DNA from: Stratiolaelaps scimitus
Lineage: Eukaryota; Arthropoda; Arachnida; Mesostigmata; Laelapidae
Direction of reading: 5' to 3'
DNA length: 64,000 nt
Assembly (NCBI GenBank): GCA_019614645.1
Contig: JABWDB010000001.1
Location: forward strand, 9,841,501 to 9,905,500
Shown: positions 51,841 to 64,000 of the stretch, piece after piece
Position numbering within the stretch: the first letter of the stretch is position 1
Layout of the letters: the number at the start of each line of letters is the position of its first letter
Program-made: the position numbers and the translations under genes
The notes under the pieces: model-generated
Databases searched by the model: none
Seen by the model: the letters and a program-made list of their open reading frames with translations, nothing else
What the model was told of the DNA's origin: nothing

Positions 51841-53135
51841 GCATTTTGTTCTCCAGTGGCGACTTTCATTAATATTTCTATGAAGCAGGGCACGTCCCCC
51901 TACTTACAGAAAACAAGTATCGAATTGTATCTGTCTATAGGGGTGGTGATAGACAAAGCCGTGGTAATGGGAGGCCAATCCCGGTCTACTTTACTCTGGG
52001 TACGATTATGGACAGAATTCTTCTGGACAAATTGGAACGATTCTTGGCAGAGTTTCATATTCTCAACTATAGAAACCAATTTGGCTTCCGCAAATACTGT
52101 AATACAACGCTTCCAATTGTTCTACTGTCTGACTCCTTCCGAAAGACTACGGTTTCTGGGTTTCATTCCCGTGAAGTCCTGCTTGATTTACAGTAAAAAA
52201 TTTGATCCTGTCAGTCCCAGTATACGTTACAAAAAAACTGCAGTTATAACGTCCCTGAATCTGATACATTAATTTGTAGTTGAAAGAGGGCAACGGGTTG
52301 ACATCTCTGGTTGCCTATCGCAAAGTGAACTAATCGGATATGGAGTTCCTCAGGGAAGCGTTCTAGGCTCAACTCTCTTCTCGATCTTTCTTAACGATAT
52401 CATCGAAGTATATCAATACCCTGAAGTCTTAGTCTATGCCGTTGATACCTCGGTGTTCATTAGTGGTTCTGCCCTCAAGAACTAATTAGTAAAATCAATG
52501 AAGATCTGCCCATGTTTCTAAAATGAGGCCGAAACCTGCTTTTGCCATGGTAGGGATCAACAGGGTCAAAAGGAACCTGACTCGTGCCTTCTCTTACATA
52601 CTCCCGTTAGCCGCAGAATAACACATGTTATAGAGCACTTTGGTTTGGACAATGTTCATCGTGAAAAAATTGGCTCTTAGGTGCATTTTTCGAAAATTCA
52701 CCTTCAGATGCGCCCGCTCCTATAGTTAACAAATACAACTTTTAATCAGTACTCCAATCGTTTTTATCTGAAAATACATATATAATACATATGTGCACAT
52801 TAATATTACTTAACGACGGCCCATCCTAATGTTTTTCTCAGTTGTGCATGTAACCATACTCTACTTGGTATCGTCACAACGGTGTGTTGACATTTTATTG
52901 TACAATGAAGCTGCCCACACTGAGCTTGACCTCATGGGACGTCTAGTCCATCTTCTACCTCTCTCTGTGGTCTTAGAGTTTCATTTTGTCATTGCGAATT
53001 TCACAATTTTTGTTTTTTATTTTACGATTGTAAAGTATATTGTTTATTTTTCTCAATTCGGTCTTGTTCCGCGTAAATCCTAGGTGAATTGCCAACCGGC
53101 CGTGGCTCTTTCTAAATAAAACAATTCAATTCAAC
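51841..53135 (+). pseudogene. Decayed CR1/Jockey-type LINE with reverse-transcriptase remnants
   Basis: Pieces in successive frames follow reverse-transcriptase order. They are FINISMKQGTSPYLQKTS (51868 on), YRGGDRQSRGNGRPIPVYF (51937 on), MDRILLDKLERFLAE and NQFGFRK (52008 on), LLDL plus KKFDPVSPSI (about 52180-52220), GYGVPQGSVLGS (about 52339), and YAVDTSVFIS at 52435 in place of YADDT. At least three frameshifts and several stops break the frame. The apparent 3' end carries AATAAA (53115-53120) followed by a CAATT pentamer tail to 53135, as in CR1/Jockey-like LINE tails. The second catalytic-motif change (Ala-Val-Asp) and the breaks show it is inactive. Confidence 0.85.
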
Positions 53136-53689
53136 TCCGTTTTAGCCAAGCAGCTGGCAAGCACCAGAGAGGTTTAGCAGAAGAGAAATCTTTCGAACAA
53201 TGTAATACCCACGAACAATCCAAAGTTGCAACAATATGGCGCCCCTTCTTTAGAGATCTATATTTCTCTTCCCTATGTACGAAGTGTTGCAGCTACTCGC
53301 GCTAGGCGATCTTCGTTGGTATGACAATATTCACTTGAATTTCAGGTGGGATTTTTCAGGGAGATCCAGCAGATGAGAGGCACCATCGGCTTGCAGCCGC
53401 TAGACACAGCCGGGCTTTAGATAGATGTGCAATCAGCCTTGCACAGGCTGTAATGAATCTATGTAGCAAAACAAAAATAGTGATAAAGGAATGAAGAAGA
53501 AAGAAGATTTGACACCCGAAGCTTCGTCGACGTGTGCAAGGGGTCGACGCGAGGGCTACGTACAGCTATAGCGCTATCTTGTATGGACAAGCAAGCAGAA
53601 ATACGAACATGATGTGGTATGAGCAGCATGTGGTGCCGCATCGAATTCTCATAGCTCAAGGATTAATAACGCTGTGGCAGGGCAGACGG

Positions 53690-54600
53690 AATGTTCCTAG
53701 TGTGATGGGAAGGGGAGGGAGAGAGAGAACAGTCGATGGTGTCCAGCATTGGGGTGGTTATCCGCTCCGGCGCATACTTCCTGCCGCGTGCCGACCCGAC
53801 CAAGTTGCGGTGCGATACGGTGACGGTGGTGGTGGCTCTGGGCGCTGTGGCGGTGGTGATGATGGTGTGGTGACGATGCCTGGCCTCAGCCTCTCCATGC
53901 GTACCACCATGCTGAGTCAATTCATACAGCTGTTATAATATTTCTGCTGCTGTTGAAGCAGCTCTATTGCTGGCGAGCTATGCCCGATGCGTTGACTCTG
54001 CTGTAGTTCAAACAGGCCAAGCAAGCCCACGCTAGATGGTAACGATAGCATGGCGGGCGCTTGCGGGAGTCACGCCCGCAAGCCAACCAACCACCCGGGG
54101 TCAGACTCACTGGCGCTCCGGAAGGTCACCGCTGTGGCCACCTGACTAACGGCTGGCCGGCTTGTTCGGCCCCCGAAACCAGCGTCAGGATCGGCTCCAG
54201 CGTCGACCGTCGGCTACTGACCACTGATGATGAAGATGACAACGAGCGGGCGAGTGAGCGAGCGAGCCAACGAACGAACAGACAGACGGACGCCGCAGCC
54301 GCCGAAAACGCTGCATCGGCAGCAGCAGCAGCAGCAATGTCCAACGCAGATTGGCCCACCGTGGTGCTGCTGCGGATGATCTGTTCCTACTGCGGACCTG
54401 TGGTGGTCGTCGTCGTCATCAAACCACAGGTTGCTTGAACTGGTGAACCGTCGTCCAGCGCCGCACCACAGGACGGGCAGAAATATCAAGTCAATCAGCG
54501 GACGGGGTAACGGGGCCTCGGAACTCGGACACATCTCCACAGGGCGGACATCGCCGGAATAGCTGGGGATAGCGTTGTGGAGCTCTGGCCAATTGTACAT
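53690..54600. other. Triplet-rich island with polyalanine-like frames
   Basis: GGTGGT, GAGCGA and CAGCAG runs give long frames such as + 54061-54438 with an Ala run. It lies about 550 bp downstream of the LINE relic. I do not call a gene, because the frames on both strands are equally open. Confidence 0.45.
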
Positions 54601-54964
54601 ACGACCCCCGCAGGGGAGGTGTCGACCCAGCAAAGGAATTCTCTTCGCTTCGCTCGATTGGCTCTTTGGTGCTGGGTGTTTCTGCGAGTGACTAGCTTTC
54701 TTCGTCGTTACCTACATAGACATTCATTTATACCGTTGCATGTATTATATTTTATCTATTTAGTGTCTATTGATCGTGCGGCGGGGATAAATGTCAGCTT
54801 TGGAATTAAGCGTAAATTTGCCATTTTATTTTCACTCAACTTTATTATGCTGTTAAGTGGGTGGATTTTGGTGCTCGTTGTCTCTATTTCCGAGAAAGCG
54901 TAACTAGGAAGTCAAACGTATGTTCATATTTCGGGAGAATGTATGCTTTCCTAAAAATTCCATC

Positions 54965-54965
<1 letters not shown>

Positions 54966-55004
<39 letters not shown>

Positions 55005-55009
55005 ATATA
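54966..55009. repeat. (TA)n(GT)n compound microsatellite
   Basis: 31 bp of TA, then a short GT run and a further TATATAC. Confidence 0.96.
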
Positions 55010-55679
55010 CATGGAGCTGTTATAAGAGCCCAGGGCCCCGACCGAATGAGCATGAAGATACATTCAACTGTTCCACACGGGAGAGTGCGATCACATGGCG
55101 TGACCTTACAATAGTATTAATTTCGCGCAAAGTTAGAATAAATTTATTGGATATGTTTTGTAGATGTGTGATATGAACAAAGTATTATGATATTGAATTA
55201 ATGAAATATGAATATCGATTTTCAATAGATTAGTGTTAGTGATTTTTACCTTAAGCCAGCCAATTTCAATAATGCAGAAGATGTACTCGTACTATTATAA
55301 TATATTATACTTTGCCAATTCGTAGTGTGCTGTTTCACCAAATACAGAACGACGTCACTGATGGAGCAGGCGAACGATATCTAAATGACATCCAATACAA
55401 CCATCCATTCGCTGAATGAATAAGCCGGCCACATCATACGTCACGGTTGAGGAGAGGTCCAGCAAAGTGCACCCATATACTTATTTAGATCATAGGTAAC
55501 CATACAAACACATATATATATATATATGCTTACATTGTCTCTATTCTAATAGTAAGTGTGATCATCTATAACATTATCATACTATCAGCGGGAACCGCCC
55601 ACCACTCGTAGACACCTCCACTGAGCTTGCTCACACTTGCCTCTGCTCTCATTTGTCTTTCGAATTACCTAAATGCTAG

Positions 55680-56420
55680 CCGGTTTACACACCGCTCAAC
55701 ACCGAGCGAGCTGAACGGCGGTGTCAGAAGACGCAGCAATCGCGGCACCTTCTGTCCGGCCTCTCAAGAGCCTCGTAGAAAAAAGGCCGGGCGAGCCGCA
55801 AGTTCGTTCGCTTTGTGCGACAGGGACCTCAGGAGGCAGGCCATCAGTAGACCCGGGTATGGGAACTGTGGAAAAACGACCCGAAGACAAAACGTCTGAG
55901 GATTGATAGATTGCCGATACCAGGCCGGGTGGGACCACGCACTACGGTCGAGGATGTGCCGCCAGAAAGGCCTCCCTCCAGAAGAGATGGGTCAGGAAAG
56001 TAAAGTAAAAACGAAACGAATAGAGAAAAAAAGGAAGTCTGGCGGGGCGTAGGGCGACGAGGCCGAAGGACGCTGGCGCGAACGACGCCCAGGACAACAA
56101 ACGCTGAAGGCTAAAGAACGAGCTGGAAAAAAAAAGGCAATGTCGCCTAGAGCAAACAAATGGGAAAAGGCGGGCCAAAGACAGCGACGACGAAGAAAGA
56201 GAGAGAGAGGGAGAGAGAGAGAGAGATAGATCGGATGCGAGTTGAAGCGGAGGCGGACGTAAAGCAGTGACGCTGCAGAGAAGTTTCGTTCGGGAATTGG
56301 GAGATGAAGATGAAGAAGAAATAAAACGACTCCGGGAATGGATGGTGGCGGTGGTGATTGCCACCATCTGTTGCGTCGACAGAAAATACGAAGTGGCCAC
56401 GGGCTGGAAAGAGCGTGAAA
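55680..56420. other. Purine-rich island ending in a GA tract
   Basis: The + strand is rich in GAAG, GGAGG and (GA)n (56198-56226). The minus-strand 152-codon frame is a serine/leucine run imposed by the GA repeat. No real protein features are seen. Confidence 0.45.
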
Positions 56421-56890
56421 ATAGTTCGATCTCGAACGCTTTCAGACTTTAGCTCACCAGCACTCGTAGTCGTCCCATCTAGAGAATCGCCGTTGTCATC
56501 GTGGTGCTCGATTGGGAGGGGAGGGCCTCAAACTAACGACTTTATTCATGTATGCATTCTGGGCAGGATGATCGGAGGGGACACCCCGTGGCCGGGCTGT
56601 AGTACTTGGACTAGTAATGGTGGATGTTTCAAACTGGCACTTTGTTGTCGAGTACCTATCCTTGTTGAGATAAGGATAAAGAAAGCTTCAGTATTTCAGG
56701 GTGGACGATAACAGCAGCCTGAAATACAAAAGGCTATGAGTGATACGGTAGCTAAATTTCCTTTAAAGGCATAATATTTCCATTCAAAGATAAAGATGAA
56801 ACTTGAGGAAACTCGCGCAATTCTTCTTCTTTAGTAATTGAACGGTGAAATTTATCTGATTATTTAATTACTAATTGATATAGATATTCT

Positions 56891-56922
56891 CGACACTATA
56901 TATATATATATATATAGTGTCG
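56891..56922. repeat. 32-bp perfect palindrome with TA core
   Basis: CGACACTA, a (TA)8 core, then TAGTGTCG. The eight unique bases on each side of the TA core match exactly, which a simple microsatellite alone would not give. Confidence 0.95.
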
Positions 56923-59355
56923 TTAGAGCTAGTAGGTCGAAACTATATAAATCTGAGTGAACTTGAATTGGTTGAAGTTATTCTCTATTCGTAGTCTACC
57001 AAATAATATTTGTGTCGTCAATATCTAGACAAAACAGCGATGCGTACATCTAACCCCACGCTCTGTATTGGGGACCACCAGGACGGACCAAATCAGGTAA
57101 AGGTTGTAAATTCGTTTTCCCGAAAGGCATCCAAACTCCTCGTATGCTCGATACACGCTCCCACACGCTGTTGTAAAAATGACAGTTTTGAGTCCCACTA
57201 TATTTTTAGTAGCACATCGTTGCGTACATGATTCAACCGCACATGACGGGCATTCCCTGGGGCAACGCTAACGCGCCCTATCTGCAGGCTACATTCTCGG
57301 TTTTCTCTCATTTCGTCGCTCGTAGTCAGCTGTTCGATTTCATTGAACTGCATTGAGTGGACGGCCAACTGCGGGATAAAACCGGATCTACGTATTCTAA
57401 AGTCACATTTGAAAAAAGTATATATATATATATATATTATATTAAATTAATTCATGGTTGTGACTAATGCTACTGAAATAGCTTGTGTTGTTCGTGATGC
57501 TCAATCGACAACAGCATCAGTAGAGAACACGGCAGATTCCGAAATAGTCATTCACAGAACACCAACTAGGATCTGTTGTCGGGACCGTGTCGACAAATTC
57601 GATTTCTTCGCAACGGTGGAAGTGTTTTACGATCGGTAGCAGTGTCTGCTGTGTACGTCAGACGCCTTGTGCGCAAACGGACGCAAACGGGTGGCAATCA
57701 ATCAGACGACCGTTATTGAAGTTTTCCTAGTAGATATGTTCACAAGAGAAACGCGAACTTTCCCCGGGCGTAACCTCCGGCAGAGTTGGTATTTCGAATA
57801 GCGGAGGCGCTAATTGAGCCTGGTAATTACCTGACGAAACGTGACAATGGGTGAGACTCCCTGATAAATTCCGTATATATATATATAAATGTAAGTGCCT
57901 ATATTTATGCAAATCGTGTATGTCAAGTTGTATATGGATCGTAATCTATCAAATAAATTTGAACGTCCACGACAATGTGGTAGAATTAGACACGCATGAG
58001 GGGGACAATATTATGAGCGTAATCATTTTCCACGTTTGGTCAATTCGGGTTAGTCGGGCAAATTGAACGAACTTCAGGCCTATTGTAGAGCCAGGGTATT
58101 GAACCGACAGGCCGGAGGGACATCAGAAGTATTAGTATAATTAATAATACGCATAGGATGCTGTGTGACATTCGTCACTAGCACCTGCTCCGCCTGAAGG
58201 ACTGAGTTTAGCAAAAGCGGTGCGCGCATTTCTGGCCTACTTCTCACTCGGGTTTCTAATAATACAACCTTGCCTTTTTGCCTTGCATTCTACTTTGTTA
58301 TTCAGTTGCAGGTATTATGCCTAACACACATGCCTAACACAAGCGGACGCGTGCGTACACCACTCACACACACACATACACAGTTCATCGACGTAACACC
58401 TACGATTTAGCAAACAAACAAATGTTTGCCACCATCGCCTACGGCGACTTCAGCGGCGGCGGTGGTTTGACCAGTACGTTTGCAACACTTGACTGGTGAA
58501 GGAAGTCATAGCATAGGAGATATAGGGGAGGAATGGTTGTGATGCGATTTTTCAGTAGAGAAGGGAGCGATTATTCATTCGGCCTAGAGCGTGGAAAAAT
58601 ACGTACTCATCGAAACCACGTCAGTCGCTCGCTAGCGAACTCGGTTCAAGAACCCGCTCCTCAGACTGGCCTCACAATAGGTGTATGTGTGTGTGTGTGT
58701 TACTGTGTATATATATATATATATATCCCCCACCCTCTGGAGACGGGAAGTAACTTTGTGAAAAGCCACAGAACCCGCCCTGGATTTTAGGGGCCAGATA
58801 TCACGTCCGTTGTTGCTTCATTGTCGCAGCAATCCGGGTGATCCATGGTAGAAGAACTCTGGCGTCATCGGTGGAACGCCAGTGGTGCTGGTGCTGATAT
58901 AGCTACCACCAGCAGCACCACAGCCGCCGCCACGGCCATCGACTTAAACGTGGCATGGCCTGCCAACGTTCAAATCGATCTAGCCAGCCGGCCAAGCAAG
59001 CGGCTGTCTGCAAGCCACGTGAGCAACGGCGGTCTGGAAATACCCGTTTGCTTCTAACTGAAATCAATGAGATTTACTTCGCCATCTGGAAGTATAATAA
59101 TACAGTCACCGCCATCGTCATAGGCAGCATCACCATTATAATTATTATTATTATTAACAAAGAGCAGCGAAACTTATTCGTTCTTTCTTCGAAAACGAAA
59201 CTCAATGCTTGCCGACATACAAATATGGACACAATATAATACCTGCATTTGAAAAACGAATAGCCCCAGCATCAAGCACGAATCCGTCCGAGTTACTCTC
59301 AATATTATGATTGTAATTATTGTTATAATTACTAGTACTATTTTTTTCCTTCTAG

Positions 59356-59480
59356 GGAATCATTTTACCGAATGCCGTTTAGAAATTCGATCGAGCGAAT
59401 TGAGAGATCACTCTGCTGAGCAAAGGATCTTCCAGCGGGGATTTCGGGAACTACCATCTATTTGGATTAAGCGCAATGTG
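59356..59480 (+). CDS. Candidate orphan exon, unknown product
   Basis: A long pyrimidine tract and acceptor (TTTTTTTCCTTCTAG, ending 59355) and the donor GTAAGA (59481) bound 125 nt. Two bases plus 41 codons are open: HFTECRLEIRSSELRDHSAE, then QRIFQRGFRELPSIWIKRNV, a charged stretch. No domain is recognised, and no neighbouring exon in compatible phase was found. It may be chance. Confidence 0.25.
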
Positions 59481-60396
59481 GTAAGACGTCTACAGATATG
59501 CACGACACAATCGTGCAGTCGTTGGCAGCTAGCCAGACTTTGCGGTGTCTGACACATCGCCGCTTTTCTGATCTGTTCTGAATGTTTAGTGCATTTAGTC
59601 CGACTCGAACATGCTCTTCGATTTCAAAGCTCCGCTAAAAGCCGGATTGGCATCGAGAAGAACTTCACAAAAAATAATAGCGAAAAAATCTGCAACGCCC
59701 CCTTCAGAAGAGATGCTACGCTCACAGCAAAATCCGAGCTCCAAAAACGATCTCTCATTGTAAACACAAACGTATCCATCGGCCTGGATCGTCCTTGAGA
59801 CCGGTCAACTCCGTTAGCCAAATAGGCATTTTGATCCAATCGCTACCTGTGTCTCTTTGATGTGGCCATGTATTTAGCAGTAACATTCTGTTATACAGGG
59901 TGATAACAATGACACACGATGGTCTTCTAAGAAGCGTGTGCGGCTTATCACCTGCTGCAAATCTGGCTGTTACCGCTGCTCTGAACTGCGAAGGTCAAAT
60001 GCATCTTTTAAACAAAGGGTCTACTGCCACTCTTTTGGATAGAATTATTGTTAGATAGCATTATATTAATAGATGCAATAATATATGTGTGCGGGACCAT
60101 CGACAAACTTACGGAAAATATGTAAAAAAAAAGCCAGGAAGTGATACCTTCTTCTGTTGATTTTCATCAGCGTGAGCATTTCATCGACACGGTTTCCCTA
60201 TTGTGTTTACAGTTTATATGCCATTTGCGCTTGGAACAATGCGTCCGGTTTGATGGCAATACGTTGCATTTCTCTGTACGGAGGTGAAATGATGTCCCGA
60301 TATATTGTGTCCAAATTGGCTTCAATCCTGTTGCGTAATGTTCATATCTGGCTAATGCAATTCTACCTTGGTATTGTATGCGGAAATGCCATGCCA

Positions 60397-60697
60397 TTAA
60401 TATGATATTGTGCTGTGCAATGGGAATGAAAACGGCTTAATTTTGTAAATTTCTATACGGGGAGACACAATACCACATTTTCGACAGACAGCCAAACGCA
60501 CAGTGGCAATTTCGACTTTGCCACGAACGACGATCGTGGTCGTCCTCGTTAAAACAATTTGGAATTTCTCACACATATCAACGCGTTCTCGATCGAGTTG
60601 GCGTTGGACTTCTTTAAACGTCAAGATCAGACCTGCTCTGAGATAACAGACTGGTGATTCGATAGATAACTGTGAAATTTCAACGGGATAACCGTAT
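60397..60697 (-). CDS. Unassigned minus-strand open frame, possible terminal exon
   Basis: An acceptor-like GCGTTTTCCAG ends at 60698. About 99 codons follow to a TAA at 60397-60399, beginning YGYPVEISQLSIESPVCYLR, with a LDRERVDMCEKF helix-like part and a CRKCG knuckle. The residue mix looks protein-like, but I recognise no family and find no partner exons. The frame could also be random. Confidence 0.25.
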
Positions 60698-62191
60698 CTG
60701 GAAAACGCTCCAACAGGAACAGGCTAACTCGGCTGCGACAGCTGCTCACCTGTAATGAAGGTAAGAGGTCAATTCGTTCCTGTGCCGTGCGGAGCATTTC
60801 GAGAAAAGGGTGATGAAATCTTGTGAAGCCTTGGTGCCGGGCATCGCCGGTACCGGGTCGTCAAATGTAATTTGGCCCACTGTTACGCAGCACCCACAGT
60901 GTTACGTGGTGACAGCCACTCTCTTTCGGTACTGACCCATTTAAGTGGTCAGAACGTGCGTCGCTAAATCGTTTCATCGAGATATCACCTATCTGTCTAT
61001 CTATCGATCTGTATATCAGATCAAACTGCACTGAAATCAAAATTGGATGCGAAGCTAATTATGGTGGGCCAGTTCTGCAATGATTATTAAACTGATCAGA
61101 GACAATGCAGTGTAGCGATAAGAACAAGGTGCTGCTTCGGTGCGTCACAATTTCGCCATTCGGGGAAGACGCGAGCAAATGTGGTCGTCCTTGGCCATGG
61201 CCCGACACAAGGAATCCGAAGGACAGGCGCTCTTCATAAAGCGGCAGATGACAGCCACGTGAGGTCCTCGCTTGTTTCTCCGTCAACCCAATGGCGGATT
61301 CTTTTTTGGTCTGGTTTGTTCATGTTGGTATGGCTTTCGGGGATTGAATATATATATATATACACATGCCCATCGAATAGCACCTTGTCACATGGGCCAT
61401 TCGTTTACCGCTAGATACGTTGTTGCTGTTAAGAGAATATATCGAAGGTGACAGATCATTATAGCTTGTGACATCACCGAGACAAACTTCGGATTGATGC
61501 TTGTTTTAAAGGCGGACAACAAACGATTTGGTTTGAATACGTTTTGTGTCGATATTTTGTGTACTATAAGGTTACATTTCGATAGATGCTGCTGAATGCA
61601 CGACAAGGCAATGCCACTCTAATAATTTGGAAATAATATTGTTATTCTATATATTCGAATGAAGTTGAACCCCTATGAGATCTACGTGTCACAACACGGG
61701 AACTGAAATGCTGCTGCGATCAGGAAACGAGAAGTATTAAAGCGAATTCTGCAGATATTCGGGAGACGTTCAACAGTAGCTTTATGAAAACGTGTTTAAC
61801 ATCGACTTGTTTATGGACTAGATAAGGGAAGAATCTATCTCCTCGTATCGACTCTAATAATCGTCATGTACATAGACATCTATCTATAAAACCCAACCAT
61901 TTCATGTCCGCCACGCCATCTTTCATCTCCCAGAAAATCAGACACCACGGTCTCACCAAATCTGAGATCTGGCAGTTGTATTCAAAACAAACCTGTAGTA
62001 CGACCGACCAATTCTAGATAGATTTTCTATAATATAGCCGATACATTCTCGGAGTATTGCGTCAAATCATTTGACGCTGGAGATAGATAATATTCGATGT
62101 TACATCCCATTGTTTCTAACGCTCATCAGCGCTGTCGAAACACAACTAGAGCACTATTATACCTTGGAGATAAAGCTATCCCGAAGCATTA

Positions 62192-62650
62192 TTAGCTGTA
62201 TTGGATGTGTCGAATTTTCTTTGTTTTGTTCCTCTGTCCGGCGCCGCATCGTGTAGGCGAAATATTTGACAAGCTAGAGCCTTCGAGTGGCAGTCTTCCA
62301 AAGGAAAGCAATGCAAAGTCCAGAATTTGTTGGAGAGTCACAAAGTAAGCTTCGAGTGTCGTTGGGCAGACGGGCGGCGTAGAGCCTGCTTGGGCTTCGC
62401 CGAACACCAGGGCTGGAAACAGCTGATTTGATCCTTTAGATCCTGCTGATATCATTGAGCTGCCGTTGCCGAGAAAAGCCCGATGAGCTCTACTAGAGCC
62501 GAATGTCAGATCAACACGGTTTCTATTTACGCGCGACTCACGTGTGCAGAGCACAAAAAGCGCCGAAAATGTTTTCGGAACCCCTTTTTTTTTGTCAAGA
62601 CTGAGCTGGCACAGTGACCAGATCCCGAAATAGGCTTCGGTCCCGGTCAA
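62192..62650 (-). other. 152-codon open frame of unknown significance
   Basis: The minus-strand frame has a balanced composition (for example RAHRAFLGNGSSMISAGSKG) and no recognised motif. It is downstream, on the same strand, of the candidate membrane exon at 63265-63418, so it could be part of that gene's 3' region or chance. Confidence 0.2.
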
Positions 62651-63264
62651 GATCTAAACGCATAACCGAAACATTGCCGTATTACCAAGCAGCCTGCAGG
62701 AAAGCCTGAGTTGGCTCTTGGAAAGGCTTACATTAGTCAGGATATGAGAAGCTTTTAGAGAGAAAAACACAGGTTTATAGTTGAAGCAGAGCCTCCTTAG
62801 GAGGAAATGTAGTTTTCTTAGCCTAGGTCTATGCCCTCCCCATGTCGTATATTCTCTCTACGAACGTCCAATCCTACCTCCGTTGGTAGGCTCAACCGGC
62901 AGGATCAAATGTTTTTCCCACCTCATCGTTGTTCCCCATTCGATGATTAGTTATTTGTTGCAGTCGCTTTCGTGGTGTCTGCTTTTGTTTGATTTTTGTC
63001 TTCGGTTTTTTGCTGTTTCAACGTGCGTGTGTGTTCTTTCTCTGCATCTGAATGACTCCTGACCCGCACCTCTTTTTATTCCTACCGTCGATACGCGTCG
63101 CGCTTGCCAACCAGAGCTAAATACATCTGCTTTGAGTCTAGCCGTATCACTGGCAAGACACTTCCATGAAACGGTCCCACCCACGAACGCTGAATGAAAG
63201 CTACAATACGAATGTTGTAGAAAATGAAAATAAAGAAAGATCGATGCAGACTCAAGGAACTTAC

Positions 63265-63418
63265 AAAGAAACATATCCTTGCAATCATGTTCATGATGAC
63301 TAGGGTAATGGCTATGATGAACATGTGCCGCTGCAATAAGATTTCCGGACAGAGTCTTTGACTGGAGGCAAGGACAATAGCCGCTGGAGGAAGGAGAAAT
63401 AAGGCCCGGGCAAGAATG
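63265..63418 (-). CDS. Putative internal exon of an unidentified membrane-protein gene
   Basis: On the minus strand a pyrimidine-rich acceptor (TTTTTTCTTTCATTCATTGC...TAG, ending at 63419) and a consensus donor (GTAAGT from 63264) bound 154 nt. One base plus 51 codons are open and read ILARALFLLPPAAIVLASSQ, then RLCPEILLQRHMFIIAITLV, then IMNMIARICFF: two hydrophobic segments joined by a short polar loop. The spacing faintly recalls ethanolamine/choline phosphotransferases (...LxxHPxLF...NxxCRL), but the next conserved block was not found downstream. Upstream exons would lie beyond 64000. A candidate following exon near 63080-63220 is uncertain. Confidence 0.42.
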
Positions 63419-64000
63419 CTATGAAAGCAATGAATGAAAGAAAAAACAGGGTATCTTCGGCCTCCGTGACTCTGCTGGCGTCGCCCGTTGTTACGCTAAC
63501 CGGTGGGGCACCGCTCTGCTTTTTGCTGCATAGTTAATTCAGGAGGAGATCACACCCTACCCCCTCTCTCTAAGGAGTAGCAGAGGAGGCTCAGTTGCGC
63601 CAGTTCGACGCGCAGTGATGGGCGAAGAGAAGTGAATTTGTTTTATTTTGCGACATTTCTATTGAGGCAACGCTATATAAAAGAATGAACCTTACAATTA
63701 TAGAGGTAGCGTTCGCGAGGATGGGTAAAGGGTATTTATTAGCAACCCGGTTAATCAGGAGTTTACTAATCGTTCCTAGATAAGGACGAGTGAACAGCAC
63801 GAATCGCATTGTGTCACTACATGACGTATGATTCTCGATAAGAATAATAATAATAGTAATAATAACAACCATAATAAATACTTCCTAGCTTCTCTTCCAA
63901 ACAAGACATTGAAGTTATCTAATGAATAGACCGTCACCGTCAGATGTCAACCCCATTTTCGTCGCTCTCTACAGCTTGAGTCTCATGAACGAACGCCCCG

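Noticed and set aside
55942..56400. 152-codon minus frame rich in Ser and Leu
   Set aside because: It is the complement of GA-rich repeats, so the Ser-Leu runs are a composition artefact.

Overview
This is a eukaryotic, almost certainly animal, genomic window. The evidence is multi-exon coding sequence with GT-AG introns of 0.4 to 7.8 kb, very low gene density, many short (TA)n microsatellites, decayed non-LTR retrotransposons and tRNA-derived SINE-like repeats. I infer an arthropod, possibly a mite or tick, but no ribosomal or mitochondrial marker is present to settle this.

The one gene I can reconstruct fully at its 3' side runs on the + strand from about 2781 to 22983. Seven coding exons join in a single reading frame (intron phases 2,0,1,0,1,2) into 283 residues: a hydrophobic signal-like segment, a small cysteine-rich PAN/apple-like module, and a C-terminal F-type (fucose-binding) lectin domain ending in a stop codon. 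The 5' exon carrying the initiator methionine was not found; it should lie in 1-2780 or outside the window. The lectin domain lacks several cysteines usual in the family and has a modified sugar-binding signature.

The introns and the sequence downstream hold two SINE-like families. Family B has copies near 9.0 and 16.8 kb, and family A near 27.8 and 46.6 kb; one family A copy abuts a 22-bp tandem triplication. Two unrelated LINE reverse-transcriptase relics lie at 35.7-36.1 kb and 51.8-53.1 kb. There are also several perfect palindromes, a nested fold-back in the last intron of the lectin gene, and a 103-bp (TA)n tract at 31.0 kb.

Scattered GC-richer, triplet-rich islands (12.5, 20, 42-43, 47.5, 54 and 56 kb) contain long open frames made of alanine, serine, valine or leucine runs. 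I do not call these genes; untranslated exons or promoters are possible.

At the right edge, a minus-strand exon with good splice sites (63265-63418) encodes a hydrophobic, multi-pass-like segment. It may be an internal exon of a gene whose 5' part lies beyond the window. A few other minus-strand frames and one + strand exon candidate (59-61 kb) are reported at low confidence. Most of 23-64 kb holds no gene that I can support by reading.
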